A stretch of 64,000 nucleotides of DNA from an uncultured Gammaproteobacteria bacterium (GTDB taxonomy: Bacteria > Pseudomonadota > Gammaproteobacteria > HK1), in contig CAMYJH010000001.1 in the NCBI GenBank assembly GCA_947258715.1, positions 62,001-126,000 of the forward strand, read 5' to 3'. How positions within the stretch are numbered: the first letter of the stretch is position 1; each line of letters begins with the position of its first letter. The notes beneath the pieces were generated by a model. It did not search any database and was not told the DNA's origin. It saw only the letters and a program-made list of their open reading frames with translations. Of the stretch, positions 1 to 10,295 are shown one piece after another. The translations under genes were made by a program, and so were the position numbers.

Positions 1-845
1 GGCAGCGCCGGATAGCGCGATTCCAGCGCCTCTCGCGCTTCGCCCACTTCGACCACCAGCAGCCCTTTGGGGCAGAGAAAGCGTGGCGCATCGCGGATGA
101 TCTTCGCAATCACGTCGACGCCTTCGGATCCCGCCACCAGCCCGAGTTCGGGTTCGTGACGATATTCGTGCGCCAATTCCCGAAACGACGGCTCCGGAAC
201 GTAGGGCGGATTGGACACGATGAGATCGTATTTTTCCCCGAGGCTGTCGAATGCGTCCGACTGAATCAGCCTTATGCGATCAGTTAACCCGTAAGCCTCG
301 ACGTTCACGCGTGCCACTTCCAGTGCTGCCGGGGATACATCCGAGGCGTCTACCTCCGCCTGGGGAAAAGCGAAGGCCAGGGCAACCGCGATACAGCCGC
401 TGCCGGTGCCGAGATCCAGAATTCGCGACACTCTCACCGGGTCCACGAAGGGCTCGAAGGCGCGCTCTACCCACTCGGCGACGGGGGACCGAGGCACCAG
501 GACGCGCTCGTCCAGGTAGAACTTGAGCCCGGCGAACCATGCCTCGCCGGTGAGATAGGCTGCCGGCTTTCGGCTGGAGATCCGCCGCTCGATGATTTCC
601 GCAACCGCTTCCCTTTGAGCCCGGCTGAGATCGAGATCGGGCAGTTCCCCGGACGACTGCGGATCCAGACCCAGAGCGTGGAGCACCAGCCACCGGGCCT
701 CGTCCAGGGCGTTGTCAGTGCCATGTCCAAAGTGCAGGCCGTGCTCCAAAAAGCGTCGCGCGCCCCAATGGACGAAATCTTGGAGCGAACTGAGCTCCTC
801 CTTCACCCTGGCCACGTTCTCGTCTGGCGTCTCGCTCGCATTCAT
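1..845 (-). CDS. prmB: 50S ribosomal protein L3 glutamine methyltransferase PrmB, C-terminus beyond window
   Basis: SAM-dependent methyltransferase expected to N5-methylate a glutamine of ribosomal protein L3. Reading down from an ATG at 845 the frame stays open to the window edge, about 281 codons, so the last ~30 residues of a ~310-residue protein are missing. The SAM-binding stretch ILDLGTGSGCIAVALAF and the catalytic (D/S)NPPY signature (SNPPYVPEP) are both present, and the N-terminus (FVHWGARRFLEHGLHFGHGTD) is of the PrmB helical type rather than PrmC, which distinguishes the two paralogues. It is 61 nt downstream of the HD-GYP gene on the same strand; no terminator is obvious between them. 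Because the frame runs off the edge, the extent of the C-terminus cannot be judged. Confidence 0.9.
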   Translation of the reverse strand, partial: MNASETPDENVARVKEELSSLQDFVHWGARRFLEHGLHFGHGTDNALDEARWLVLHALGLDPQSSGELPDLDLSRAQREAVAEIIERRISSRKPAAYLTGEAWFAGLKFYLDERVLVPRSPVAEWVERAFEPFVDPVRVSRILDLGTGSGCIAVALAFAFPQAEVDASDVSPAALEVARVNVEAYGLTDRIRLIQSDAFDSLGEKYDLIVSNPPYVPEPSFRELAHEYRHEPELGLVAGSEGVDVIAKIIRDAPRFLCPKGLLVVEVGEAREALESRYPAL

Positions 846-906
846 TGACAGAATTTCTCTGGCTTGCCCACGCTCGGGAAATGATGCGAGCCGCGGCCCC
901 GATGAC

Positions 907-2547
907 TCAAGAGGCAAATTTATTCGGCGCCGGTCCGAATCCGGGGATCTGACTGTGATTGACCTCGTCGATCTGCTCCGGCTCGAGGAAACGCCTGGCG
1001 AAATCTAAGTACACCTTCTCCCGAATAAACACATCGAACAGGTCCGGATCCACGTGGTTCTTCATTTTCATGTGGCCCAAGATCCTCAACGCTTCCGAAA
1101 GCTTCATCGCCTTCTTGTAGGGCCTGTCTCCCGCGGTAAGCGCCTCAAATACGTCCGCGATCCCCATGACCCGCGCCTGAATCGACATTTCCTCACGCTT
1201 GAGGCCCCGAGGGTATCCCTTGCCATCCATGCGCTCGTGGTGACCGCCGGCGAACTCCGGAACCCGCTTCAGGTACTTTGGATAGGGTAGGGATTCCAGC
1301 ATCTTGATGGTCGCGACGATGTGGGAATTGATGATTTCGCGTTCTTCTTCGGTCAGCGTGCCGTTACGCACGGTGAGATTGTTGATTTCGTCGTCGCTGA
1401 GGAACGCAACAGCCTCGCCGTCCTCGTTGATCCATTGGTAGCGGCCAATCCGGCGAACACGCTCCATATCTTGTTCGGACATGGACTCTGCACCCACGTT
1501 GGCGTAGCGCAGAAACTCGAGGTCATCTTCTAGCTTCCGGATCTGGCCTTCGCACTCCCGAACCGTCTTGTCTTCGTTCGAGATTGACACACCATGCTCT
1601 GAGAGCGTCTGCTCCAGCATGCGTATCTGAGCATCGCGTTTCAATACCTCGAAGCGCGTGCTTACCAGATTGATGCGGTCGAATATGGTTTCCAGCTTGG
1701 TGGACTTGTCCACCACGTATTCGGGCGTCGTGACCTTGCCGCAGTCGTGCAACCATCCGGCGATCTTGAGCTCGTAACGATCCTCTTCGCTCATAGTGAA
1801 ATTCTTGAGTGGACCCTCGGTGGTTCCGGCGGCAGCGTCAGCCAGCATCAGGGTGAGCTCGGGGACCCGCCGGCAATGGTTTCCTGTATATGGCGACTTG
1901 TCGTCAATGGCGGCGGCAATCAGCTCGATAAACGCTTCGAACAAATTTCTCTGTTCGTCCAGCAAACGCTTGTTCGTCATCGCGATGGCCGCCTGAGAAG
2001 CCAATGATTCGACGAACTCCTGCTGCTCGAGACTGAACTCGATAACTTTTCCGCCATCTTCCTTGGCGTTGATCAGCTGAAGCACGCCGATGATTTCATC
2101 CTCGTGGTTTCGCATCGGAACAGAGAGAAAGGACTTGGATCGGTAGCCGGTCTTCTGGTCGAAGATTCGGGTACCGGAAAAGTCGTAACCGATAGCGTCA
2201 TAGGCGTCGGGAACGTTGACCGTCTCTCCGGTCACCGCCGCCCGGGCGGCCACAGTTTTCTCGCTCGGAGCGCCCTGTGAGTCGTATAGAGGAATATTCG
2301 GAAGCCCGACTTCCGATCCGCTGGCCCCGCCGAGATAGGTGCCGAGTGAATCGGTAAGCATGATCTCGAAGACCAGTTCGTTCTCGTTGCAGGTATAGAG
2401 GGTTCCCGCGTCGGCGTTGGTCAATTCCTTGGCGCTGCGCAGTATCAGCTCCATCAGCCTGGTGCTGTCTCGCTCGGCGGAAAGCGCGATGCCCACCTCG
2501 GAGAGTTTCCGAACGACGTGAAGCTGTTTCTGAAGGTGATCGAGCAT
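907..2547 (-). CDS. GAF and HD-GYP domain cyclic-di-GMP phosphodiesterase
   Basis: A 546-residue cytoplasmic protein with no membrane segment. Residues about 10-195 form a GAF sensor domain; the HD-GYP hydrolase follows. The metal-binding pair is His267-Asp268 (GWLHDCGK), and the second half carries HHERMDGKGYP (GYP at 444-446) and IADVFEALTAGDRPYKK. These are the residues expected of an active c-di-GMP phosphodiesterase. Unlike textbook HD-GYP domains, roughly 110 mostly charged, probably helical residues (about 285-396) are inserted between the HD motif and the EEREIINSHI helix. The family usually lowers c-di-GMP to favour motility over biofilm; the GAF ligand is unknown. No signalling partner lies beside it. 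The start at 2547 has only a weak ribosome-binding site, so the N-terminus is moderately certain. Confidence 0.85.
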   Translation of the reverse strand: MLDHLQKQLHVVRKLSEVGIALSAERDSTRLMELILRSAKELTNADAGTLYTCNENELVFEIMLTDSLGTYLGGASGSEVGLPNIPLYDSQGAPSEKTVAARAAVTGETVNVPDAYDAIGYDFSGTRIFDQKTGYRSKSFLSVPMRNHEDEIIGVLQLINAKEDGGKVIEFSLEQQEFVESLASQAAIAMTNKRLLDEQRNLFEAFIELIAAAIDDKSPYTGNHCRRVPELTLMLADAAAGTTEGPLKNFTMSEEDRYELKIAGWLHDCGKVTTPEYVVDKSTKLETIFDRINLVSTRFEVLKRDAQIRMLEQTLSEHGVSISNEDKTVRECEGQIRKLEDDLEFLRYANVGAESMSEQDMERVRRIGRYQWINEDGEAVAFLSDDEINNLTVRNGTLTEEEREIINSHIVATIKMLESLPYPKYLKRVPEFAGGHHERMDGKGYPRGLKREEMSIQARVMGIADVFEALTAGDRPYKKAMKLSEALRILGHMKMKNHVDPDLFDVFIREKVYLDFARRFLEPEQIDEVNHSQIPGFGPAPNKFAS

Positions 2548-2706
2548 GCCCCGGGCCGCCAGGCGGGAAGAAAACTCGTACGTCTTGCAGTACGCTCAAC
2601 CTGAGTTTAGCGGGCCATATGGGTGTTTGCAGGAAATCGCAGGTTTCGGACAATCCCGATTCGAGCACGTCGAGACGGGGTCAAAGTTGGGGCTCAATGC
2701 AAAGCG

Positions 2707-4695
2707 CTATTTCTCTGCAGCTTTCTTGGAGGAGGCCCGCTTTTTGGTCGTTTTTTTCGCCGCAGATTTTTTTCTCCTCGCGTCGGAATGTTTCCCAGAA
2801 GCCTCTTTGGACCGGTCAAGCATTTCCGAGTACACGAGCTCGTTGAGGCGTTTTACAAAGCCACCGGGATCGTCCAGCTGCCCGCCCTCGCTCAAAAGCG
2901 CTTGGTCAAGAATGATACTCGCCCATTCTTTGCGTTTTGTGGCGTCCGCCTCCTCCGATACGTGCCGGACCATGAAGTGATCGGGATTGATTTCCAGTAT
3001 CGGACTCGATTTCTGAATCTCCTGCCCCGCCGCTTTGAGAATGCGCTCCAGATGCGCACCCATCTCGTGCTCGTCAGCCACCAGGCAAGCGGGCGACGCC
3101 GTCAGACGGCCGGTGATGCGCACATCCTTAACCCTGCTACCCAGCGCCTCTTTAAATCGTTCCACCATTCCCGTATGGGTTTTTTCGTCTTCGCTTTGCT
3201 TTTGCTCCTTCTTCTTGGTCGCCAATTCGTCGAGGTCAATCTCTCCCTTAGTGACCGACTGAAGTTCCCTGCCTTCGTAGTCGTGCAGGTTATGAACCAG
3301 CCACTCGTCAATTTCCTCTGTAAGCAGGAGCACTTCGACTTCATGCTCTTTGAACACCTCCAGATGCGGACTGTTTCTCGCCGTGGGGTCGTTATCCGCA
3401 GTGATGTAATAGATTTTCTTCTGGCCCTCACGCATCCTCGAGATGTAATCATCAAGGGAGACGGTATGCTCTCCAGGCTCTGAGCGCGTGGATGAGAAAC
3501 GCAACAGCTTGGCGATACTTTCACGGTTCTTGGCATCCTCGATAATGCCTTCCTTCAAAACCCTGCCGAACTCTTTCCAGAACTTGGCGTATTTGTCCGC
3601 TTCGTTCTCGGCAATATTCGCAAGCAAGTCTAGAATCTTTTTTACCGAGCCCGAACGTATGCCATCAATTTGCCTGTTCTGCTGAAGGATCTCGCGGGAA
3701 ATATTGAGCGGCAGATCCGAAGAATCGATGACGCCTCGGACAAAACGCAAATAAGCCGGCATCAACTGTTCGGCGTCGTCCATGATGAAGATGCGACGCA
3801 CATAGAGATTCACGCCGCGCCTGACGTTGCGATCCCAGAGATCGAATGGCGCCCGCGACGGGATGAATAACAGGGAAGTGTACTCCAGCTTGCCTTCCAC
3901 TTTGCTGTGCACGTAGGCGAGTGGGTCTTCGAAATCGTGGGCTACGTGCTTGTAAAACTCGTGGTACTCGGTCTCCTTGATTTCGTTCTTGGATCGTATC
4001 CAGAGCGCGGTTGCCGTGTTGACGCTTTCTTCGCCCTCCTCGTCGCCCTCTTTCTGCATCAGGATTGGAAGCGAAATATGATCCGAGAAACGCTTGATGG
4101 TTGATCGAAGCCGGAAACCGTCGAGGAACTCATCCATGCCGTCGCGCAGATGCAGAACCACTTCGGTGCCGCGTCGGGGCACTTCCACGTGCTCTACGCT
4201 GAACTCCCCTTCACCGTCGGATTCCCAGCGCACTCCGCCATCGGAACCGACGCCGGCGCGGCGAGAAGTTACCGTCACCCGGTCGGCAACAATGAAGCTT
4301 GAATAGAAACCCACGCCGAACTGCCCGATGAGCTGGGCGTCCTTGGCCTGATCCCCGGTCAGCGCCTCGAAGAACTGGCGCGTCCCGGACTTAGCGATGG
4401 TTCCCAGGTGGTCGATGGTCTCCTGGTAACTCATGCCGATGCCGTTGTCGCTCACACTGATAGTGCGCGCGTCCTTGTCAAAGCTGACCCGGATCTTGAG
4501 CTCGCCGTCGCCCTCGTACAGAGCATCGTTTGAAAGCGCTTCGAAGCGAAGCTTGTCCGCGGCGTCGGAAGCGTTGGATATGAGCTCTCGAAGAAAAATC
4601 TCTTTGTTGCTGTAAAGCGAGTGGATCATCAGATCCAGGAGCTGACGGACCTCGGTCTGAAATCCGTGGGTTTCCTTGGCAGGCGATTCGGCCAT
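2707..4695 (-). CDS. htpG: Molecular chaperone HtpG (bacterial Hsp90) with lysine-rich C-terminal tail
   Basis: ATP-dependent homodimeric chaperone of the cytosol. The GHKL ATPase N-domain is clear: [30 protein letters not shown] and [15 protein letters not shown] are all present in order, followed by the middle and dimerisation domains ([12 protein letters not shown] near the end). At 662 residues it is about 35 longer than E. coli HtpG. The excess is a tail of 33 residues holding 11 Lys and 3 Arg in [12 protein letters not shown] repeats, unlike normal HtpG ends. The start at 4695 is preceded by AAGGAG 12 nt upstream. It is transcribed divergently from mutS across about 250 nt. I looked for a sigma-32 promoter there and could not identify a convincing one. 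Confidence 0.96.
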   Translation of the reverse strand: MAESPAKETHGFQTEVRQLLDLMIHSLYSNKEIFLRELISNASDAADKLRFEALSNDALYEGDGELKIRVSFDKDARTISVSDNGIGMSYQETIDHLGTIAKSGTRQFFEALTGDQAKDAQLIGQFGVGFYSSFIVADRVTVTSRRAGVGSDGGVRWESDGEGEFSVEHVEVPRRGTEVVLHLRDGMDEFLDGFRLRSTIKRFSDHISLPILMQKEGDEEGEESVNTATALWIRSKNEIKETEYHEFYKHVAHDFEDPLAYVHSKVEGKLEYTSLLFIPSRAPFDLWDRNVRRGVNLYVRRIFIMDDAEQLMPAYLRFVRGVIDSSDLPLNISREILQQNRQIDGIRSGSVKKILDLLANIAENEADKYAKFWKEFGRVLKEGIIEDAKNRESIAKLLRFSSTRSEPGEHTVSLDDYISRMREGQKKIYYITADNDPTARNSPHLEVFKEHEVEVLLLTEEIDEWLVHNLHDYEGRELQSVTKGEIDLDELATKKKEQKQSEDEKTHTGMVERFKEALGSRVKDVRITGRLTASPACLVADEHEMGAHLERILKAAGQEIQKSSPILEINPDHFMVRHVSEEADATKRKEWASIILDQALLSEGGQLDDPGGFVKRLNELVYSEMLDRSKEASGKHSDARRKKSAAKKTTKKRASSKKAAEK

Positions 4696-4944
4696 GACTG
4701 TGTGCTACTCCTTAAGGGTTTCCAGTATTTCGCATCACTGGGCAAGTAGCCCGCGCACGCCCCCGAGGCGGGCGCGGCAACGCAAATGCTGTCAAATATG
4801 GGTGCGGCGCCGCAGGATTCAAGTAATCACCCGCTGCCGTTGTTCGAAGCGGCTGTATTTGACCAGGCCCTTGGTTACACTGCTGCCACGAATCAGGGAC
4901 GACCGCCCTCGTCAGCTCGTGTCCCGGTGCGGAAAATCTCGACC

Positions 4945-7521
4945 ATGATCTTAAGCGCCGAAGCCCGACACACGCCCGTCATCCGGCAATACCTCCGTAT
5001 CAAGGCGGAACACCCCAACATCCTCCTTTTCTACCGCATGGGGGACTTCTACGAGCTGTTTTTCGATGACGCCCGGCGGGCCGCCTCGCTTCTCGACATT
5101 GCCCTGACCCGCCGCGGCCAATCCGGGGGCGAGCCAATTCCCATGGCGGGGGTCCCGGTGCACGCGGTGGAGTCCTATTTGGCCAAGCTGGTCCGGCAGG
5201 GCGAATCGGTGGCCATATGCGAGCAGATCGGAGACCCGGCGGAGAGCCGAGGACCGGTTGAGCGGCGGGTCACCCGAATCGTCACCCCAGGCACTCTGAC
5301 TGAGGAGGCCCTGTTAGAGGAGCGGCAGCAGAATCTACTCTGCGCCGTGCACGCGGCCGACGGCGGCTTTGGCCTTGCGGCGCTGGAGATCTCCAGCGGG
5401 GCGTACACCTGCATGGAGCTTGAAGGCCCAGAGGCGGTGACCTCGGAGCTGGAACGGCTTCAGCCGGCGGAGGTGCTTTTGAGCGAAGACACCCCCGCAC
5501 TGGAGGAACTCGAGCGCCGCCCCGACGTGCGGCGCATGCCGCCATGGCACTTCGACACCGACACTGCGAGGCGAGCATTATGCGCGCAGTTCGGCAGCCG
5601 TGATCTCGCCGCATTTGGACTTCAATCCGCGGGTCTCGCCCTCGGTGCCGCAGGCTGCCTGTTGCAATACGCCAAAGATACCCAGCGGGCCACCCTACCC
5701 CACATCCGCAGCCTCAGACTCGAGCGCCGGGAGGAATGCATCGTTCTGGATGCCCACACGCGCCGGAATCTTGAAGTCGTGCGCACCTTGAGCGGTGAGC
5801 CCGGAACGACCTTGTTCGACATTCTCGACCACACCACCACCACCATGGGCAGCCGTCTGCTGCGGCGCTGGCTCGGCGCGCCCCTTCGCGATCATGAAAT
5901 TTTGCGCCTTCGGCATCATTGCGTCGGGGCGCTGCTTCAATCGCCGCTGCGTAGCGATCTAAGTGGTGCGCTGCGGGAGATCGGGGACATGGAGCGCATT
6001 CTTTCGCGTCTGGCGCTTCGCTCGGCAAGGCCACGGGATCTGGCCCAGCTTCGCACAGCCCTAAGCGTGTTACCGGAGATCCGCCACCTCGCCGGCAAAG
6101 TAGACACCCCACTGATGGCCGACATTCTCGAGCGGGCGCCGGAGTTTCCTTCCATCCGATCGCTGCTGGAGAAGGCGATCGTCGAGACCCCGCCGGTGCT
6201 GATACGCGACGGCGGTGTGATTGCCGACGGCTACGACGCGGAGCTCGATGAACTCAGGGACTTGAGTACCGATGCCGACGCCTTCCTTAGCGATTTGGAG
6301 AAACGCGAACGCGAGCGAACCGGGATCAGCGCGCTTAAGGTGGGGTACAACCGGGTGCACGGCTATTACATCGAGTTCGGCCGCAGTCACGCCGAGCGGG
6401 CACCGGCGGATTACGTTCGCCGTCAAACCCTCAAGGGGGCCGAACGCTATGTGACACAAGAGCTAAAAGCGTTCGAGGACAAGATCTTGAGCGCCCGCGA
6501 GCGCGCCCTCTCGAGAGAGAAAGCGCTCTACGAAGGGCTTCTGGATTCGCTGTGCGAGGCGCTCGCTGAGTTGCAGGGCGCAGCCGGCGCGCTGGCCGAG
6601 CTCGACGTGCTGGCGAACTTTGCCGGGCGTGCCGAGGCGCTGGATTACGGCCAGCCGGAGCTCGACGACGCGCCCGGCATCCATATTGTCGCCGGTCGCC
6701 ATCCGGTGGTGGAGCAAACCCTGGATCAGCCCTTTATTCCCAATGATCTGAATCTCGACCACGCCCGGCGCATGCTCATTGTCACGGGACCGAACATGGG
6801 CGGCAAATCCACCTTCATGCGCCAGACCGCCCTCATCGTTTTACTCGCCCACGTGGGTAGCTACGTGCCCGCGGAACATGCCCGCATCGGTCCAGTGGAT
6901 CGCATCTTTACCCGCATCGGTGCCGGTGACGACCTGGCTGGCGGACGCTCCACCTTCATGCTGGAGATGAGCGAGACCGCCCATATCCTTCATAACGCCA
7001 CCCCGCAGAGTCTCGTCCTCTTAGACGAGATCGGCCGCGGCACCAGTACCTACGACGGGCTTTCGCTGGCCTGGGCCTGCGCCGCCCACCTGGCGCAAAA
7101 GGTGCGCGCCTTCACCCTGTTCGCCACCCACTACTTCGAGCTCACCGAGCTGCCGTCGCAGTTCGACGCCATGCAAAACGTGCATCTGGAAGTACGCGAA
7201 CACGGTCACCGCATCGTCTTCCTGCACCAGGTTCTGCCCGGGCCCGCCAATCGCAGTTACGGACTTCAGGTGGCGGCCCTGGCGGGCGTCCCTCAGGAGG
7301 TAGTGGCGCGCGCCAAAGAGATACTCGAGCAGCTTGAGCTCAAGCCCCGTGCAACAGGTCTAAAAGCTGACGACGATCAGATTGATCTGTTTGCCGAAAG
7401 AATGGGGGGCGAACGCTTTGCGTCCCTGCTCGAAGACGTGGACCCGGACGCGCTCACCCCCCGCGACGCGCTGGATCTGGTTTATCGTCTCAAGTCGGCG
7501 CTGAAGCAAGAGAAGACCTGA
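4945..7521 (+). CDS. mutS: DNA mismatch repair protein MutS
   Basis: Mismatch-recognition ATPase of methyl-directed mismatch repair. The mismatch-wedge motif is seen as Phe35-x-Glu37 ([10 protein letters not shown]), Walker A as GPNMGGKST (615-623) and Walker B as [13 protein letters not shown] (Asp694-Glu695). The C-terminal helical region ([17 protein letters not shown]) is also present. The frame is open 53 codons further upstream, but alignment to known MutS (the xxHTPxxxQYLRxKAxHP start region) places the start at the ATG at 4945, giving 858 residues, the usual size. A GTG at 4927 is an alternative. No strong Shine-Dalgarno is visible. The gene ends 5 nt before the convergent thioesterase gene, so no room exists for a conventional terminator. 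Confidence 0.97.
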   Translation: MILSAEARHTPVIRQYLRIKAEHPNILLFYRMGDFYELFFDDARRAASLLDIALTRRGQSGGEPIPMAGVPVHAVESYLAKLVRQGESVAICEQIGDPAESRGPVERRVTRIVTPGTLTEEALLEERQQNLLCAVHAADGGFGLAALEISSGAYTCMELEGPEAVTSELERLQPAEVLLSEDTPALEELERRPDVRRMPPWHFDTDTARRALCAQFGSRDLAAFGLQSAGLALGAAGCLLQYAKDTQRATLPHIRSLRLERREECIVLDAHTRRNLEVVRTLSGEPGTTLFDILDHTTTTMGSRLLRRWLGAPLRDHEILRLRHHCVGALLQSPLRSDLSGALREIGDMERILSRLALRSARPRDLAQLRTALSVLPEIRHLAGKVDTPLMADILERAPEFPSIRSLLEKAIVETPPVLIRDGGVIADGYDAELDELRDLSTDADAFLSDLEKRERERTGISALKVGYNRVHGYYIEFGRSHAERAPADYVRRQTLKGAERYVTQELKAFEDKILSARERALSREKALYEGLLDSLCEALAELQGAAGALAELDVLANFAGRAEALDYGQPELDDAPGIHIVAGRHPVVEQTLDQPFIPNDLNLDHARRMLIVTGPNMGGKSTFMRQTALIVLLAHVGSYVPAEHARIGPVDRIFTRIGAGDDLAGGRSTFMLEMSETAHILHNATPQSLVLLDEIGRGTSTYDGLSLAWACAAHLAQKVRAFTLFATHYFELTELPSQFDAMQNVHLEVREHGHRIVFLHQVLPGPANRSYGLQVAALAGVPQEVVARAKEILEQLELKPRATGLKADDDQIDLFAERMGGERFASLLEDVDPDALTPRDALDLVYRLKSALKQEKT

Positions 7522-7526
7522 CTGCC

Positions 7527-7985
7527 TCAGGCGCCCGTTTTGGGGATCAGCCGCTCGAGGCTCGCCCGAATGCGATCCGGGATCGGTCGCGGTCGCCGCG
7601 TGTGCCGGTCCACGAACACGTGAACGAAGTGTCCTACCCCGGCGGCGTCATCGCGCTTCTTGTGAAACAGCCCGATTTCGTACCGCACGCTGGATGTTCC
7701 CAGCGCCCCAACCCGCATTCCCGCGTCGATAATTTCGGGGAAAGTGAAGGAACGGTGAAAGCGACACATGGTTTCAACCACTACGCCGATGACGTTACCA
7801 CGATGAATGTCGAGACCGCCTTCACGGATCAGGTATTCATTGACCACGGTGTCGAAGTAGGCGTAGTAGACGACGTTGTTTACGTGTCCGTAATTGTCAT
7901 TGTCCAACCAGCGCGTCGGAACCTCCAGGAAATGGACGTAATCCATCCGCGTCTGCGGGCGATGGTCGAGGTGGCGTTCACTCAT
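7527..7985 (-). CDS. Acyl-CoA thioesterase, 4-hydroxybenzoyl-CoA thioesterase (hot-dog) family
   Basis: A 152-residue single hot-dog-fold protein of the YbgC/4HBT group. The signature [20 protein letters not shown] contains the conserved Asp and the helix that packs under the hot-dog sheet; the rest ([14 protein letters not shown]) follows the fold. Such enzymes hydrolyse acyl-CoA thioesters to free acid and CoA; the chain specificity cannot be read from sequence. The start at 7985 lies 6 nt after the stop of the acyl-CoA ligase gene, so the two are surely one operon. A ligase paired with a thioesterase could set the level of a particular CoA ester. No cellular process is identifiable from the neighbours. 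Confidence 0.85.
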   Translation of the reverse strand: MSERHLDHRPQTRMDYVHFLEVPTRWLDNDNYGHVNNVVYYAYFDTVVNEYLIREGGLDIHRGNVIGVVVETMCRFHRSFTFPEIIDAGMRVGALGTSSVRYEIGLFHKKRDDAAGVGHFVHVFVDRHTRRPRPIPDRIRASLERLIPKTGA

Positions 7986-7991
7986 TGCCGA

Positions 7992-9557
7992 TTAATCTCG
8001 CGCTGCGAGCCCCGCGTACTCGCCGCGCAGAAGGTGTTTTTGGATCTTTCCCACCGAGGTGCGAGGCAGAGCATCCTTGAACACGACATGACCGGGCACG
8101 CGGAATCGAGCCAGCCTGTCTCGGCACCACTCAATGACCTCGGCGTCGCTCAATCTCTCGCCTTCCCGCAGGACCACTACGGCCACAATGGACTCGTCGC
8201 GAACCGGATCCGGAACGCCAATTACGGCGCAGTCGAATACGGACTTGTGCTCGAGAATCACGGCTTCTACTTCACTGGCCGCGATGTTCTCTCCCGAGCG
8301 CTTAATCATGTCTTTAGCGCGATCGACGAAATGAAAATAACCTTTCGCGTCCTGACGCGCATTGTCCCCACTCATGAGCCAACCGTTCCGGATCGTTTGC
8401 GCGGTGGCTTCCGGATTGTCGAAATAGCCCTTCATCAGCGTCCAGCCGGGTTCGCCCCGAACTGCGATCTCGCCTACCTGCCCTTGCTTCACTGGTCTGC
8501 CGTCGTCATCCACGAGCGCGACCTCATAACCCATCACCGGAAATCCGATGCTCAAGTTGTTGCGCGCGAAGTCCATGGGATTCATCAGCGGTGGACCCAT
8601 TGTTTCAGTCATGCCCCAAAGCTGCAGCAGCGGAGCACCGAAGCGTTGTTCCCACTCCGTAAGCTGGGACTCGGTGACGTTCTGGGCAAAGATCACCACT
8701 CTGAACGCGTTGCGCCGATGGGCTTCCGTGCGCGGCTGGGCCAGAATCATGCGGATGGGCGCAGCGAACAGGCTGGCCACGGTGCAGCCGTGGGTGACGG
8801 CTTGATCGAAGAAGCGGCTGGCGCTAAAACGCGCCATCAGCGCGATGCTCGCCCCGCTAACAAGCGCACTCATGGTGGAATAGTACTGTGCGTTGCCGTG
8901 AAACAGCGGCAACACCGTCAGATGCCGGTCCCGGGGCGAAAGGCGAATCGCCTTGGCCACGGTTTCCCCGGCGTAGATATAGTTGGCGTTGGTCACCAGC
9001 ACCCCCTTCGGCTTGGCGGTGGTACCCGAGGTATACATAATCGCTACCACGTCTTCGCTCCGCGGCTCAGCCTTTGGCGCCGTATCCGGCTGTTCCAACA
9101 CGCGAGCGTGAAACTGCGCATCCCGCTCTCCGACACCGCACAGCAGCACGTCTTCAACGCTGGCGCAGCGTTCCCGCGCCGTTCGGGCGATGGATTCGAA
9201 CTCGGACTGAGTGAATATCAGCCGGCTGCCGGAGTGATCGAGCAGATACTGAAGCTCTTCCACGCTCGCCTGGGTGTTGGTGGGCATGATCACAATCCCG
9301 GCCTTGGCGGCTCCGAACCAAAGGTAAAGAAACTCGAGGCAATTGGTGAGGTGAAGATTGATCCGGTCGCCCGGCTGCATTCCAAGATCCAGAAGCAGGT
9401 GGGCGGTCCGGTTGGCCGCCACATCTAACTCGCGAAAGGTTACCGGAGTATTCCCGCCGTCCAGATCGTCGAAGACGACAAAGACGTCGTCGGCGACGGA
9501 TTCGGCGCGATACTCGAGCATGGAACGCAAGGTTCGATTGCCTGTGGAAAACGCCAT
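7992..9557 (-). CDS. AMP-binding acyl-CoA synthetase/ligase
   Basis: Class I adenylate-forming enzyme, 521 residues, that activates a carboxylic acid as an acyl-adenylate and transfers it to CoA. The P-loop-like A3 motif (IMYTSGTTAKPKGV), A5 (LWGMTETMG), A7/A8 (SGDNARQDAKGYFHFVDRAKD, with the hinge Asp) and the catalytic lysine of A10 (PRTSVGKIQKHLL) are all present, so it looks active. General similarity is to the medium-chain and crotonobetaine/carnitine-CoA ligase (CaiC-like) groups, but I would not name a substrate. It is the first gene of a two-gene minus-strand operon with a hot-dog thioesterase and is divergent from the ECF sigma gene across 180 nt. Confidence 0.87.
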   Translation of the reverse strand: MAFSTGNRTLRSMLEYRAESVADDVFVVFDDLDGGNTPVTFRELDVAANRTAHLLLDLGMQPGDRINLHLTNCLEFLYLWFGAAKAGIVIMPTNTQASVEELQYLLDHSGSRLIFTQSEFESIARTARERCASVEDVLLCGVGERDAQFHARVLEQPDTAPKAEPRSEDVVAIMYTSGTTAKPKGVLVTNANYIYAGETVAKAIRLSPRDRHLTVLPLFHGNAQYYSTMSALVSGASIALMARFSASRFFDQAVTHGCTVASLFAAPIRMILAQPRTEAHRRNAFRVVIFAQNVTESQLTEWEQRFGAPLLQLWGMTETMGPPLMNPMDFARNNLSIGFPVMGYEVALVDDDGRPVKQGQVGEIAVRGEPGWTLMKGYFDNPEATAQTIRNGWLMSGDNARQDAKGYFHFVDRAKDMIKRSGENIAASEVEAVILEHKSVFDCAVIGVPDPVRDESIVAVVVLREGERLSDAEVIEWCRDRLARFRVPGHVVFKDALPRTSVGKIQKHLLRGEYAGLAARD

Positions 9558-9737
9558 GGATTGGCCCTGACACAGAGGCGAGAGCTACCGCGCCGAGCGT
9601 AACAGGAAGGAAAGGCCATGACCACGAGCGAACCCGTTTCACCGCACCACCCCGTTTATAGTTGACGGGTACATGCTCCTGTCCGAGGGTTAAGCGGATG
9701 CGCGATCGCGCGGCGCGATCTGCTAATCTTTGCCGTC

Positions 9738-10295
9738 ATGGCGCAGGAGGAGAGCGATGAGGCCCTCATGCTCCGTTACCGAAACGGCGAGATTCGCGCG
9801 TTCGAACTGCTATATGAACGCCACAAAGGACCGCTTTTCAGATTTATGCTGCGCCAGTGCAGGCAGCACGCAGTGGCGGAAGAGTTATTCCAGGACGTTT
9901 GGACAAATCTCATCCGCAGTCGAGAGCGCTACCGCGTACGCGCCAAGTTCACCACCCTGCTCTACCGAATGGCGCGCAACCGACTCATCGACTATCGCCG
10001 ATCCGCGAGCGCGAATCCCGGCCATGACTCTGCTTTTGCCGAACAGTCCGCGGAAACGTCGGGCGCCGATCCCGGACCGCAAAACCGCCTGGAGGCGGAG
10101 CGGGCGGGCGTACGCCTTCGCGCCCTCATTGCATCGCTGCCGGCGGATCAGCGGGACGCATTTTTGCTTCGTGAAGAAGGTGGTCTGCGCCTGGAACAGA
10201 TCGCCGAAGTCACCGGAGTCGGAGCTGAAACTGTCAAAAGCCGGCTGCGTTACGCCGTGGTCAAGCTGAAGCAGGCGCTGTCGGAAGATCCGTGA
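9738..10295 (+). CDS. ECF-type RNA polymerase sigma factor
   Basis: A 185-residue sigma-70 family protein with only regions 2 and 4, as in extracytoplasmic-function sigma factors. Region 2 covers about residues 8-75 (AFELLYERHKGPLFRFML and LFQDVWTNLI), and region 4 about residues 120-180 (LPADQRDAFLLREEGGLRLE followed by a helix-turn-helix, TGVGAETVKSRLRYA). The start at 9738 matches the family beginning; upstream there is no clear Shine-Dalgarno, and AGGAGGAG falls inside the gene at 9745. The stop overlaps the GTG of the next gene (GTGA), implying translational coupling with a membrane protein that is the natural candidate for its anti-sigma factor. A recognisable autoregulatory promoter was not found. 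Confidence 0.93.
   Translation: MAQEESDEALMLRYRNGEIRAFELLYERHKGPLFRFMLRQCRQHAVAEELFQDVWTNLIRSRERYRVRAKFTTLLYRMARNRLIDYRRSASANPGHDSAFAEQSAETSGADPGPQNRLEAERAGVRLRALIASLPADQRDAFLLREEGGLRLEQIAEVTGVGAETVKSRLRYAVVKLKQALSEDP

Noticed and set aside
4696-4944. A sigma-32 heat-shock promoter before htpG
   Set aside because: I could not find a CTTGAA-like element paired with a CCCCAT-like element at the proper spacing.
7602-9428. A 608-codon open frame on the plus strand opposite the thioesterase and ligase genes
   Set aside because: It is antisense to two well-supported genes; long antisense frames are common in GC-rich DNA, and its translation matches no family pattern.
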